This document shows, one piece after another, positions 1 through 5,105 of a stretch of DNA of 5,105 nucleotides (position 1 is its first letter; the number at the start of each line of letters is the position of its first letter). The notes below the pieces were generated by a model that made no database searches, had not been told where the DNA came from, and was given only the letters and a program-made list of their open reading frames with translations. Origin of the DNA: Acidobacteriaceae bacterium (lineage in GTDB: Bacteria > Acidobacteriota > Terriglobia > Terriglobales > Acidobacteriaceae); assembly GCA_003135495.1 (NCBI GenBank), contig PLBX01000266.1:1-5105 (forward strand), in the 5' to 3' direction. Made by a program: the position numbers and the translations under genes.

Positions 1-182
1 AATCCGTTGTTCGCGCAGATAATGATGGGCCGCTTGCCACTGCCAAAAGATCCACTGGCGTGGGAAGAATTATCTTTTGCCGGTTGAGAATTTTCTGGGT
101 GTTGCGATTCTTGCGCGTTCAGGCCACTGGCCAGTGATGCAGCGAGTGCGGAACCTAAAAATCCACGACGGCTTATCGACAT
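1..182 (-). CDS. Tat-exported asparaginase-like (glycosylasparaginase / isoaspartyl peptidase family) protein, N-terminal part only
   Basis: The gene starts at the ATG at 182-180 and runs off the left edge, so only 60 residues are visible. GGAG at 191-188 lies 5 bases upstream of the ATG and supports this start. The N-terminus reads MSISRRGFLGSALAASLASG: a twin-arginine motif (S4-R5-R6-G7-F8-L9), a hydrophobic stretch to about residue 21, and a likely cleavage after LNA (residue 23). A Ser/Asn/Gln-rich linker of about 25 residues follows, then KRPIIICANNG at 50-60. From memory of the family, this resembles the first beta-strand of bacterial N4-(beta-N-acetylglucosaminyl)-L-asparaginases, Ntn hydrolases that cleave GlcNAc-Asn and are often Tat-exported. 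The catalytic Thr and autocleavage site are outside the window. The neighbouring GH20 hexosaminidase fits this role. The Tat signal is well supported; the enzyme family rests on about ten residues and is tentative. Confidence 0.6.
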   Translation of the reverse strand, partial: MSISRRGFLGSALAASLASGLNAQESQHPENSQPAKDNSSHASGSFGSGKRPIIICANNG

Positions 183-243
183 GAATTCTCCAAATGAGGA
201 AACGGGAAAGAGTAACACGGACGCGAGTGAAATTAAGAGGCGC

Positions 244-273
244 GGGCGGGTGGAGAGGCGGGCGTACCCGCCC
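244..273 (-). other. Competing GC-rich hairpins in the leader of the asparaginase-like gene
   Basis: Two mutually exclusive stems can form here. The outer one pairs GGGCGGGT (244-251) with ACCCGCCC (266-273): 8 perfect base pairs and a 14-base loop. The inner one pairs GGCGGG (257-262) with CCCGCC (267-272) around a CGTA tetraloop. Both use the same right-hand strand (267-272). In the minus-strand transcript the outer stem is followed by a short CUCUUAAUUU stretch, a weak match to an intrinsic terminator. The pairing is plain in the sequence; a terminator or attenuator role is inference. Confidence 0.4.
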
Positions 274-284
274 GGCCTGAGACT

Positions 285-305
285 TGACGGGCGAGATGCC
301 CGTCA
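285..305 (-). terminator. Hairpin overlapping the aminotransferase stop codon (terminator-like, no U-tract)
   Basis: TGACGGGC (285-292) and GCCCGTCA (298-305) form a perfect 8-bp stem with a 5-base loop. On the minus strand the stem begins with the TGA stop codon of the aminotransferase. No run of U follows in either direction, so it is not a classical rho-independent terminator. It could instead act as a 3'-end stabiliser, a pause site, or a barrier between the aminotransferase and the asparaginase-like gene. Confidence 0.35.
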
Positions 306-1469
306 CTCCACCTGCTGCAGCAAATGAGTGACGCCTTCGCGGAAGATGCCGGGCTCGGTGATCAAACTCAGCACGAGATAGCCTTCAGAGGGAAAATCGT
401 AGAAGTGGCCGGGATGAACGCTTACGCTTGCCTCGCGTAACAGACGAATCGCTAAGGCCTCGTCACTCTCAATGGCGGGAACGCGGAGCACGGTGTACCA
501 TCCGCCCTCGACCTGTAGCCGTCGGCAAGACAGATAAACAGAAAGCTGACGATCGAGCTCGGCAAGATTCGTGCGCAGCCGGCCGAGAAGGATGGGCTGG
601 ATCGGCTTGCGCTGATCGAGCAGAACCGAAGCGGCAAGCTGCACCGGAGCGTTCATCGAAAGAAAAGTGTCAGAGATAATTTCGAGGCGCGCTTCAGCAC
701 CGGCGACAATTGGTGTTGGGCCGCTGATAGCCAGCCAGGCAAATTTCATCTGGGGTAGCGCGGAAATTTTAGAGACTCCGCTGAGTGTGAACGTGAGCGC
801 ATCGGAATTTGCTACGAAGCTGCAGCGCGGCGTAGCGTCATGCGAATAATCGAGAAACACTTCGTCCACAATCAGGGCCAGCGCGTGTTTGCTGCAGAAA
901 GAATTGAGTGCCAGTGTTTCATTCGACGATATATATGAGCCCGTTGGGTTGTTGGGATGTACAAGGATGATCGCCCGCGCCCTGGGACTGACTGCCTTGT
1001 AGAGCGAATCGAAATCGATTTGCCAGCCATGATCGTAGAGCAGCGGATATGGAACCAGCTTCACGTCGGCAAGATCGGCGAGAAATTCGAATAGCGGGTA
1101 GCTCGGCTTCGGCACGAGAATTTCGTCGCCAGGATTGCAGAGCAGCCGGAAGACATAGGTATACGCTTCGCTCGTGCTGGTGGTGAGAATCAGCCGGTCG
1201 GGATCGAGATCGGAAACACCGTGCGACTCGCGATAGTAGCGGCAGACGGCCTCCCGTGCGGCTAATAATCCACGAGGCTGTGGATCGTAATGCATTGCTT
1301 TGGGATTCGAGAGCGCTGCGAGCACTACATTCGTATCAGGATGGATGCCGGCTTCGGTTGGATTCGATATTGTGAGATCCAGAATCGGCTGGCCAGATGC
1401 TCGTGCTTCCTCAATCGCGCGAGTTAATGCGTTCGGACTTAGCTGCCAGTTTGTGCGTTGGGAAAACAT
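303..1469 (-). CDS. PLP-dependent class I/II aminotransferase
   Basis: Complete 388-residue cytoplasmic enzyme, a usual length for fold-type I aminotransferases, which move an amino group from an amino acid to a 2-oxo acid through pyridoxal phosphate. The ATG is at 1469-1467; TAAGGAT at 1487-1481 is a possible ribosome site but lies about 12 bases upstream. Visible family marks in order: SNPTE near 35; the cofactor-phosphate region TSTSEAYT at 97-104; HPNNPTG at 171-177 with N174 as the expected PLP O3' ligand; VDEVFLDY at 201-208 with D202 facing the pyridine nitrogen; and SGVSK with Schiff-base lysine K234. Three positions differ from aspartate aminotransferase by my alignment: Phe205 for Tyr225, Lys242 for Arg266, and a Val near 366 where the carboxylate-binding Arg386 is expected. 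The substrate therefore cannot be assigned. The gene is 141 bases downstream of the GH20 gene and 120 bases upstream of the asparaginase-like gene, on the same strand. Confidence 0.93.
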   Translation of the reverse strand: MFSQRTNWQLSPNALTRAIEEARASGQPILDLTISNPTEAGIHPDTNVVLAALSNPKAMHYDPQPRGLLAAREAVCRYYRESHGVSDLDPDRLILTTSTSEAYTYVFRLLCNPGDEILVPKPSYPLFEFLADLADVKLVPYPLLYDHGWQIDFDSLYKAVSPRARAIILVHPNNPTGSYISSNETLALNSFCSKHALALIVDEVFLDYSHDATPRCSFVANSDALTFTLSGVSKISALPQMKFAWLAISGPTPIVAGAEARLEIISDTFLSMNAPVQLAASVLLDQRKPIQPILLGRLRTNLAELDRQLSVYLSCRRLQVEGGWYTVLRVPAIESDEALAIRLLREASVSVHPGHFYDFPSEGYLVLSLITEPGIFREGVTHLLQQVE

Positions 1470-1486
1470 AGGGTTGGCAAATCCTT

Positions 1487-1576
1487 ACCACCAAGGACCC
1501 GAAGTTTCACGAAGTAAAATCTCACGAAGTTAAGACCTTTAAGACCTACGTAGTGAGCCTTCGTGTCCTTTGTGGT
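1487..1576. repeat. Imperfect inverted repeat with internal CACGAAG direct repeats (dispersed-repeat-like element)
   Basis: ACCACCAAGGACCCGAAG (1487-1504) is matched in reverse complement by CTTCGTGTCCTTTGTGGT (1559-1576), 16 of 18 positions. Similarity extends inward through TCAC on both arms. Between the arms TCACGAAGT occurs at 1507-1515 and 1522-1530, a 15-base period, and its CACGAAG core is also present inverted in the right arm at 1559-1565. I recall similar ACCACAAAGGACACGAAG-type intergenic repeats in acidobacterial and other soil-bacterial genomes, but copy number cannot be seen here. The element fills most of the spacer between the GH20 stop and the aminotransferase start and would fold into a hairpin in a read-through transcript. 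No transposase is present. Confidence 0.7.
1530..1547. repeat. Perfect tandem 9-bp duplication (TTAAGACCT x2)
   Basis: TTAAGACCT at 1530-1538 is followed directly by an identical copy at 1539-1547. It sits at the centre of the inverted repeat, in what would be the hairpin loop. It may be a slippage product or a part of the repeat family's own structure. Confidence 0.75.
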
Positions 1577-1610
1577 TTCCGCTTTTTTGCTTCTCGCGAT
1601 CTTGCAAAGG

Positions 1611-3833
1611 TTACTTCAAGAAAAATCCTAACTGCTCGGGCGGTGGCAGCGTTTTATTAGTCCAATATTGGCGCTGCGCTGCTTGCACGGCGACAATCTT
1701 CGCCTGCACCTCTAGCGCCAGATTGTCGTAACGGACGAGGACGTTGTCGATCCAGTATGAGTGGTTCTCTCGCGACCAGCCGTCGATGTACATTTTGCGC
1801 ATTTGCGTGATCGCGTCGCGCAGGCTTTGTAAGCGTCCGTTGATATCTACAATTTCGTCGAGATCGCCTTGCGCGCGCGCGTTGTCGGTTTGATTTTGAA
1901 ATGCGTCTGCGTAATAGCGGCTGATTTCGGAGGTGAACTGAATTTTCAAGCCCAGAGTATCCAAGTGCCAAGCCGCGAGGAAGATGTCGTCGAGCGTCTC
2001 TGCGTGCAGGCGGGCTTTGGAGCGATGGAGCAGCAGCGATTCCGCAGCCTGTTCAGCGCTGTTGCGGAGCTCATGAGTAATAAGTAGCGCCTGATCCGCG
2101 GTGTGGGCTCCTGCTTCGCTGAATGGATCGGACCAGAAGAGTTCATGGCTGGCGTTGTCGAGCTTCACTCCGGCAAGCAGCGTGTGTGAGCGATCGAGAT
2201 TATCGATGATGTCGGCAAATGTTCGGTCGTCATTTCGGTAAAAAGCCCAGTCGTAACTGTTTTTGAAATCGTCGATGCTGGACTCGCCCGGCTGCCAACT
2301 GGCGGCCGCGCCAAACACGAGGCCGGGCCACGTCATGTCGACGAGCGATTCGCCATCGTCATTCCAGGTTGTGTTGAGCGCGCCTAGAGCATGATGCTTT
2401 TGGCCGTCGCGCACAAAATTCCGGATGTTCACAAACGCGCTTTCGAAGTCAGGCCAAATGACGCGCCAGTCGCCAGCTCCGGGGGCGACCACAACGCGAA
2501 GGCCGGCGTTGGTATAGGGAGTAATAATACTTTCGTAGCTCGGTTTGGGATCGTAATCCCACGGAACAGCAATCATGTCTTTCGGAAGGATGGTCAGCAG
2601 TTCGGGATATTTCACCGCGATGTCTCCCCAGAACATTAACTGCTTGTGATACGGCTTCATGATCTCGAAAACTTTTTGAAGGTGTTCAAGGTATACGCGG
2701 CCTAGACCTTGTTGTGCGGCGAGAGCTTTGGTCTGGCCGAGGCCGAGTTCGAAGGTTTCGTCGGAGCCGATGTGAAAGAACTGTCCCGGAAACAAGGGGA
2801 CGATCTCGCCATATACCTGGCGAATAAAATCGTAAGTTTTGGGATTGGTGGGGGTGAGCACGTGGCCGTGCGGCGTCTCGGCAAGATCTGAGTACTTTTC
2901 GTACTTCAAGAATTGATGAAGGTGTCCGAAGGCCTGCTGCTCGGGAAGAATGGTGATGTAGTATTTCGCCGCGTATGAGACGAGTTCTTTTATCTCTGCC
3001 GGGGTGAGCGCGGGGCGATCAGGCGCGTCTTTTGGAGACACGAGCGATTGATTCGCGAAATCGAAAACGTGCTCCATGTTGAAACCGAGAAGATTGATTT
3101 TGTATTCCGATAGAGTACGAATCTGCATCTTCAGGTAATCGAGTTTAGGGATCGGCCCGCGGCTGATGTCGTCGCTCACGCCGCGCCATTCCATACTGGG
3201 CCAATCGCGGAGGACAAGCGACGGAACTGTGAGTACCTTTGCGGAAGCGCCTTCTGGGCGCAGCAACTGGCGCAGGGTTTGGACACCGTAAAACAATCCT
3301 TGCGCGCTGCCGCCGGCCACGATGACGCCGGCGTCGGTTGCGCGGATCACGTAACCTTGTTTGTCTAAATCATGTTTGCCCAAATCATGTTTGTCTAAAT
3401 CACGTTTATCTAATTCGTGGTTGCCAGATTGCTCTTTGGTTTCGACACCTTGCGATTCCAGATATGCGCGGAGACCACGGTCACTCAGTCGTCCAAGCGA
3501 AATATTTCCGGTTGTTTTCGGAGCAGCGGTAGCTGTTTCGATGGATAGTTTAAGGCCGCTGCGTTCGTAAATTTCTTTTTGCAGCATTTCGGCGGCGGTG
3601 TGGTCTTCGTTATTGTTATTGCTGTCGTTATTACTGATGAGAATTATGGTCGAGGGCTTAATCACGAATCTACCCGTGGAGATACGGACGTCCTTCGGAG
3701 CGGGTAGCACTTTCAGTGCGCGAACGGAGTCATTCACTTGGGCGAAGGGGGCGAGCGTCAGGCAAAGAAGGCAAGGGAGGGAGAGGATTTTTGTAAGTTT
3801 CTTGTTCGTAATTGTCATGTTCGTAGTTTCCAT
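1611..3833 (-). CDS. Secreted beta-N-acetylhexosaminidase, glycoside hydrolase family 20
   Basis: Removes terminal, non-reducing beta-linked GlcNAc or GalNAc by substrate-assisted catalysis; natural substrates could be chitin fragments, peptidoglycan or glycoprotein glycans. The frame is 740 residues. A Sec-type signal peptide covers about residues 6-32 (basic TNKKLTK, hydrophobic ILSLPCLLCLTLAP, then FAQ), with no lipobox. The zincin-like GH20b domain spans roughly 40-205. The barrel runs from about 208 to 515, with the substrate Arg in MEWRGVSDD (R218), the catalytic Asp-Glu pair in HIGSDET (D358, E359), and pocket tryptophans likely among W402, W425 and W489 (TTWNDDGE). A helical tail extends to the end. 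Usual HxGGDE is HIGSDE here. The ATG at 3833 has no clear ribosome site; the internal ATG at 3818 (residue 6) has GGAAA 8 bases upstream and still includes the whole signal peptide, so the true start may be 3818. Residues 68-75 are Asn-rich and 139-158 are a tandem repeat. Confidence 0.95.
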   Translation of the reverse strand: METTNMTITNKKLTKILSLPCLLCLTLAPFAQVNDSVRALKVLPAPKDVRISTGRFVIKPSTIILISNNDSNNNNEDHTAAEMLQKEIYERSGLKLSIETATAAPKTTGNISLGRLSDRGLRAYLESQGVETKEQSGNHELDKRDLDKHDLGKHDLDKQGYVIRATDAGVIVAGGSAQGLFYGVQTLRQLLRPEGASAKVLTVPSLVLRDWPSMEWRGVSDDISRGPIPKLDYLKMQIRTLSEYKINLLGFNMEHVFDFANQSLVSPKDAPDRPALTPAEIKELVSYAAKYYITILPEQQAFGHLHQFLKYEKYSDLAETPHGHVLTPTNPKTYDFIRQVYGEIVPLFPGQFFHIGSDETFELGLGQTKALAAQQGLGRVYLEHLQKVFEIMKPYHKQLMFWGDIAVKYPELLTILPKDMIAVPWDYDPKPSYESIITPYTNAGLRVVVAPGAGDWRVIWPDFESAFVNIRNFVRDGQKHHALGALNTTWNDDGESLVDMTWPGLVFGAAASWQPGESSIDDFKNSYDWAFYRNDDRTFADIIDNLDRSHTLLAGVKLDNASHELFWSDPFSEAGAHTADQALLITHELRNSAEQAAESLLLHRSKARLHAETLDDIFLAAWHLDTLGLKIQFTSEISRYYADAFQNQTDNARAQGDLDEIVDINGRLQSLRDAITQMRKMYIDGWSRENHSYWIDNVLVRYDNLALEVQAKIVAVQAAQRQYWTNKTLPPPEQLGFFLK
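3360..3419 (-). repeat. In-frame 15-bp minisatellite, four copies, within the GH20 gene
   Basis: Four consecutive 15-base units begin at 3360, 3375, 3390 and 3405; the first reads TTTGTCTAAATCATG and the others differ by one to a few bases. On the minus strand they encode residues 139-158 as HELDK, RDLDK, HDLGK and HDLDK. Because the unit is a multiple of three, copy changes keep the frame. The segment is highly charged and probably a surface loop inserted in the N-terminal GH20b domain. The unit nearest 3405 is the most diverged, and bases 3420-3434 may be a decayed fifth copy. Confidence 0.9.
3609..3635 (-). repeat. Asn-rich low-complexity stretch (AAT/AAC codons) in the GH20 gene
   Basis: Alternating GTT and ATT triplets on the plus strand give SNNDSNNNN (residues 67-75) on the coding strand. 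GTTATT is perfectly doubled at 3609-3620. This is a second simple-sequence loop in the same N-terminal domain as the 15-bp minisatellite. Confidence 0.6.
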
Positions 3834-4049
3834 GGCGTAAGCGAATGGCGAGAGTAGCAGGTAGCGCCGGTGAGCGACAAGTATTGCGACCCCGAATTCT
3901 GCGTCAGATCAATTCTCAAACCTGTGCAGTTTCGACCAGACATAGGTTTCCTTTGAAGCTATGGTGGATTTAGGCGCTCCGGCGCTCTCTTGCGGCTGCT
4001 GGTCGGAGACAAGAGTGCCTTGCGGACAGTCTGGAAACAGTGACCGAAG
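3834..4049. promoter_or_regulatory. Divergent intergenic region between the GH20 gene and the small plus-strand gene
   Basis: This 216-base gap separates two divergently read genes and should contain both promoters. No strong sigma-70 promoter is evident. The best minus-strand candidate is CTGACG (3907-3902) and AATACT (3885-3880) with a 16-base spacer, matching 4 of 6 at each box, which is weak. An interrupted dyad, CATAG at 3941-3945 and CTATG at 3959-3963, might be an operator. A direct repeat, GGCGCTC, lies near 3972-3986. I found no convincing small gene or RNA here. Confidence 0.4.
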
Positions 4050-4343
4050 ATGAGCGGCACGATTCATAAACCGCTACCCAAACTGCGTAAAGCTGCACAA
4101 CCGCCGTTGTCGCACCGCGGAGCCACGCCTGATTCAGATCGTGCGAAGCGGCCACCGCTCGATCAGCCTGCTACCACCGGCGAGGAACTGAATCCTGGAG
4201 ACCGGGTCGAGGGTCTGGGAAACTTTGGAAAGCTCACTGGGGAACTGGGTACAGTTGAACAAGTTAACGAAGAGGACGCCATCGTCAAGTGGGACGATGA
4301 CGGTCGAATGAGACTCCACCAACCGTGGCTGAAGAAGATTTAG
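4050..4343 (+). CDS. Small hypothetical protein with C-terminal SH3/KOW-like domain
   Basis: A 97-residue protein, with no signal peptide or membrane segment. An in-frame TGA at 4041-4043 limits the start, so the ATG at 4050 is the first one possible; GGAAA at 4033-4037 is a weak ribosome site 12 bases upstream. Residues 1-46 are basic and Pro-rich (KPLPKLRK, RAKRPPLDQP) and probably disordered. Residues 47-97 form a compact beta pattern: NPGDRVEGLGNFGK, GELGTVEQV, DAIVKWDDDGRMRLH, PWLKKI. The GDRV opening, the Gly-Thr-Val turn and the valine-rich strand ending in WDDDG resemble KOW/SH3-like small barrels, which often bind nucleic acid or protein. No function can be named. Coding reality is supported by the coherent domain pattern; it is the only plus-strand gene here, divergent from GH20 and converging on the phosphoesterase gene 16 bases away. 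Confidence 0.75.
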   Translation: MSGTIHKPLPKLRKAAQPPLSHRGATPDSDRAKRPPLDQPATTGEELNPGDRVEGLGNFGKLTGELGTVEQVNEEDAIVKWDDDGRMRLHQPWLKKI

Positions 4344-4359
4344 GCAGGTTCCGGCAAGC

Positions 4360-5105
4360 TCAGGCTTCGCGGTAATGCAGCGACGGATCGGCCAGCACTT
4401 TCTTCAGGTTCGGACCCTCTAGGGCGCCCGACTCGAGGTTCACATGCCAGTCTTCGGTTAGCAAGAGCGACTGGTTTAAATCGTAATGGGCGACATGCAG
4501 CGCAGGGCCATTCAACGAAAAATTAGAATAGCCGTTGTAGCCCACGTCAACGTTCTCATCGTTTGGATAGCGCCGATTGTCCCAGGCCAGCCATCGACAA
4601 TCTTTAATGTCGGGAGCCCGGCCGCGCTCTACGGGCATTCCGCCATGGCCAATACATCGCCCGTATGAGTCGATGCCATCCTGAACGCGAAACTTGTCAT
4701 AAATCGCCAACTTGTGCTCGTGTCCCCAATACCATAAGACTGGCCGATGAATCAGCTTCGCCAGTTGCCGGGACGGAATTTGGTACCAATCGCCAAAGCC
4801 GGAATGCGAGCCGTGATGCGAAAGCAAAATCAATCCGCGCTTATCTCCGTCGGTGTTCACCATTGATTCCAGCCACGTCAGGAGAGCATCGGGAAGCGTG
4901 CACTTGGGCTTGAACCACGTCGTCTTGCGCAGCCATTTGCTTCGCTGCAGCAGCGGCAATTTTCCCCAATCAAAGCGGGTGGAATTATAGGCGGTGTCGA
5001 GCGCAATGATGCGCCAGTGCTTATTTTCCAGGCAGAAAAAACTTGCCCACTGTCCCTCTCCCCACTCGCTGCCGCGTTTCATCTTCATCAAGCCCATCCG
5101 CGGCA
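4360..5105 (-). CDS. Calcineurin-like metallophosphoesterase, C-terminal part (N-terminus outside window)
   Basis: The frame stays open to the right edge (codons for Pro-Arg precede the Met at 5097), so the gene begins outside the window; the Met at 5097 is probably internal. Counted from that Met, 245 residues are visible. Two late metal-binding motifs of the calcineurin-like fold are present: LLSHHGSHSG (H94/H95) and YWGHEHK at 123-129 with the GHxH pair H126 and H128. CIGHGGMPV at 148-156 follows the core, and ASFFCLENKHWRIIALDTAY is a core beta-hairpin. The early motifs (DxH, GD, GNHE) should lie off the window. The family hydrolyses phosphomono- or diesters with a two-metal centre; the substrate cannot be told. 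No membrane segment is seen in this part. It ends with TGA at 4362-4360, converging on the small plus-strand gene. Confidence 0.85.
   Translation of the reverse strand, partial: PRMGLMKMKRGSEWGEGQWASFFCLENKHWRIIALDTAYNSTRFDWGKLPLLQRSKWLRKTTWFKPKCTLPDALLTWLESMVNTDGDKRGLILLSHHGSHSGFGDWYQIPSRQLAKLIHRPVLWYWGHEHKLAIYDKFRVQDGIDSYGRCIGHGGMPVERGRAPDIKDCRWLAWDNRRYPNDENVDVGYNGYSNFSLNGPALHVAHYDLNQSLLLTEDWHVNLESGALEGPNLKKVLADPSLHYREA

Noticed and set aside
70..306. Minus-strand frame of 78 codons spanning the spacer between the aminotransferase and the asparaginase-like gene
   Set aside because: It overlaps the Tat signal region in another frame, is Pro/Arg-rich as expected of GC-rich noncoding DNA, and has no recognisable domain.
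1577..1610. Rho-independent terminator after the hexosaminidase (GCTTTTTTGC region)
   Set aside because: In the minus-strand transcript the run is A, not U, and there is no GC stem in front of it.
3360..3419. CRISPR array
   Set aside because: The 15-base units abut with no spacers and continue an open reading frame, so it is a tandem repeat.
3338..3570. Plus-strand frames with a repeated Cys/Pro/Ser-Lys pattern across the 15-bp repeats
   Set aside because: The periodic peptide is just the antisense reading of the minisatellite in the GH20 gene; there is no ribosome site or domain.
3598..3840. Open plus-strand frame of 80 codons opposite the start of the hexosaminidase gene
   Set aside because: It is antisense to the signal peptide and N-terminal domain of a well-supported GH20 gene; its hydrophobic start is the mirror of Asn/Asp-rich codons.
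3880..3907. Confident sigma-70 promoter for the hexosaminidase
   Set aside because: Only 4 of 6 matches at each box with a 16-base spacer; mentioned in the intergenic entry but too weak to stand as its own feature.
3970..4155. Minus-strand frame of 61 codons at the start of the small plus-strand gene
   Set aside because: It is antisense to the small protein's N-terminus, of biased composition, with no ribosome site or conserved motif.
4486..4913. Plus-strand frames opposite the metallophosphoesterase gene
   Set aside because: They are shadows of a gene with clear SHH and GHEH metal-binding motifs on the minus strand.

Overview
The window looks like a chromosomal segment of a soil-type Acidobacteriota (Terriglobia-like) bacterium. 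This is an inference from protein style, not a database result. The supports are a GH20 hexosaminidase with HIGSDE and TTWNDDGE motifs, an aminotransferase with VDEVFLDY and SGVSKISALPQMK motifs, a small SH3/KOW-like protein, a phosphoesterase with IGHGGMPV, and an intergenic repeat of the ACCACAAAGGACACGAAG type.

Layout, left to right. (1) Bases 1-182 hold the start of a minus-strand, Tat-exported protein whose mature N-terminus resembles the glycosylasparaginase/isoaspartyl peptidase family; the rest lies off the left edge. (2) A 120-base spacer carries a perfect 8-bp hairpin at the upstream stop codon and a pair of competing GC-rich hairpins. (3) Bases 303-1469, minus strand, encode a complete 388-aa PLP-dependent class I/II aminotransferase. 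(4) A 141-base spacer is mostly an imperfect inverted repeat with short direct repeats inside. (5) Bases 1611-3833, minus strand, encode a complete secreted GH20 beta-N-acetylhexosaminidase carrying a 4 x 15-bp in-frame minisatellite. (6) A 216-base divergent intergenic region follows. (7) Bases 4050-4343, plus strand, encode a 97-aa small protein with a disordered basic N-terminus and an SH3/KOW-like C-terminus. (8) Sixteen bases further on, converging, is the C-terminal part of a minus-strand calcineurin-like metallophosphoesterase, whose N-terminus lies off the right edge.

The first three minus-strand genes read in the order hexosaminidase, aminotransferase, asparaginase-like protein. If the last assignment is right, the two exported enzymes could act in sequence on GlcNAc-bearing glycopeptides: GH20 trims terminal GlcNAc, glycosylasparaginase splits GlcNAc-Asn, and the aminotransferase might handle the released amino acid. 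The spacers of 120 and 141 bases, both with secondary structure, leave it open whether the three are one transcript. I see no phage, CRISPR, transposase, tRNA or rRNA gene. The most unusual content is the intergenic repeat, the coding minisatellite, and the altered active-site positions in the aminotransferase.
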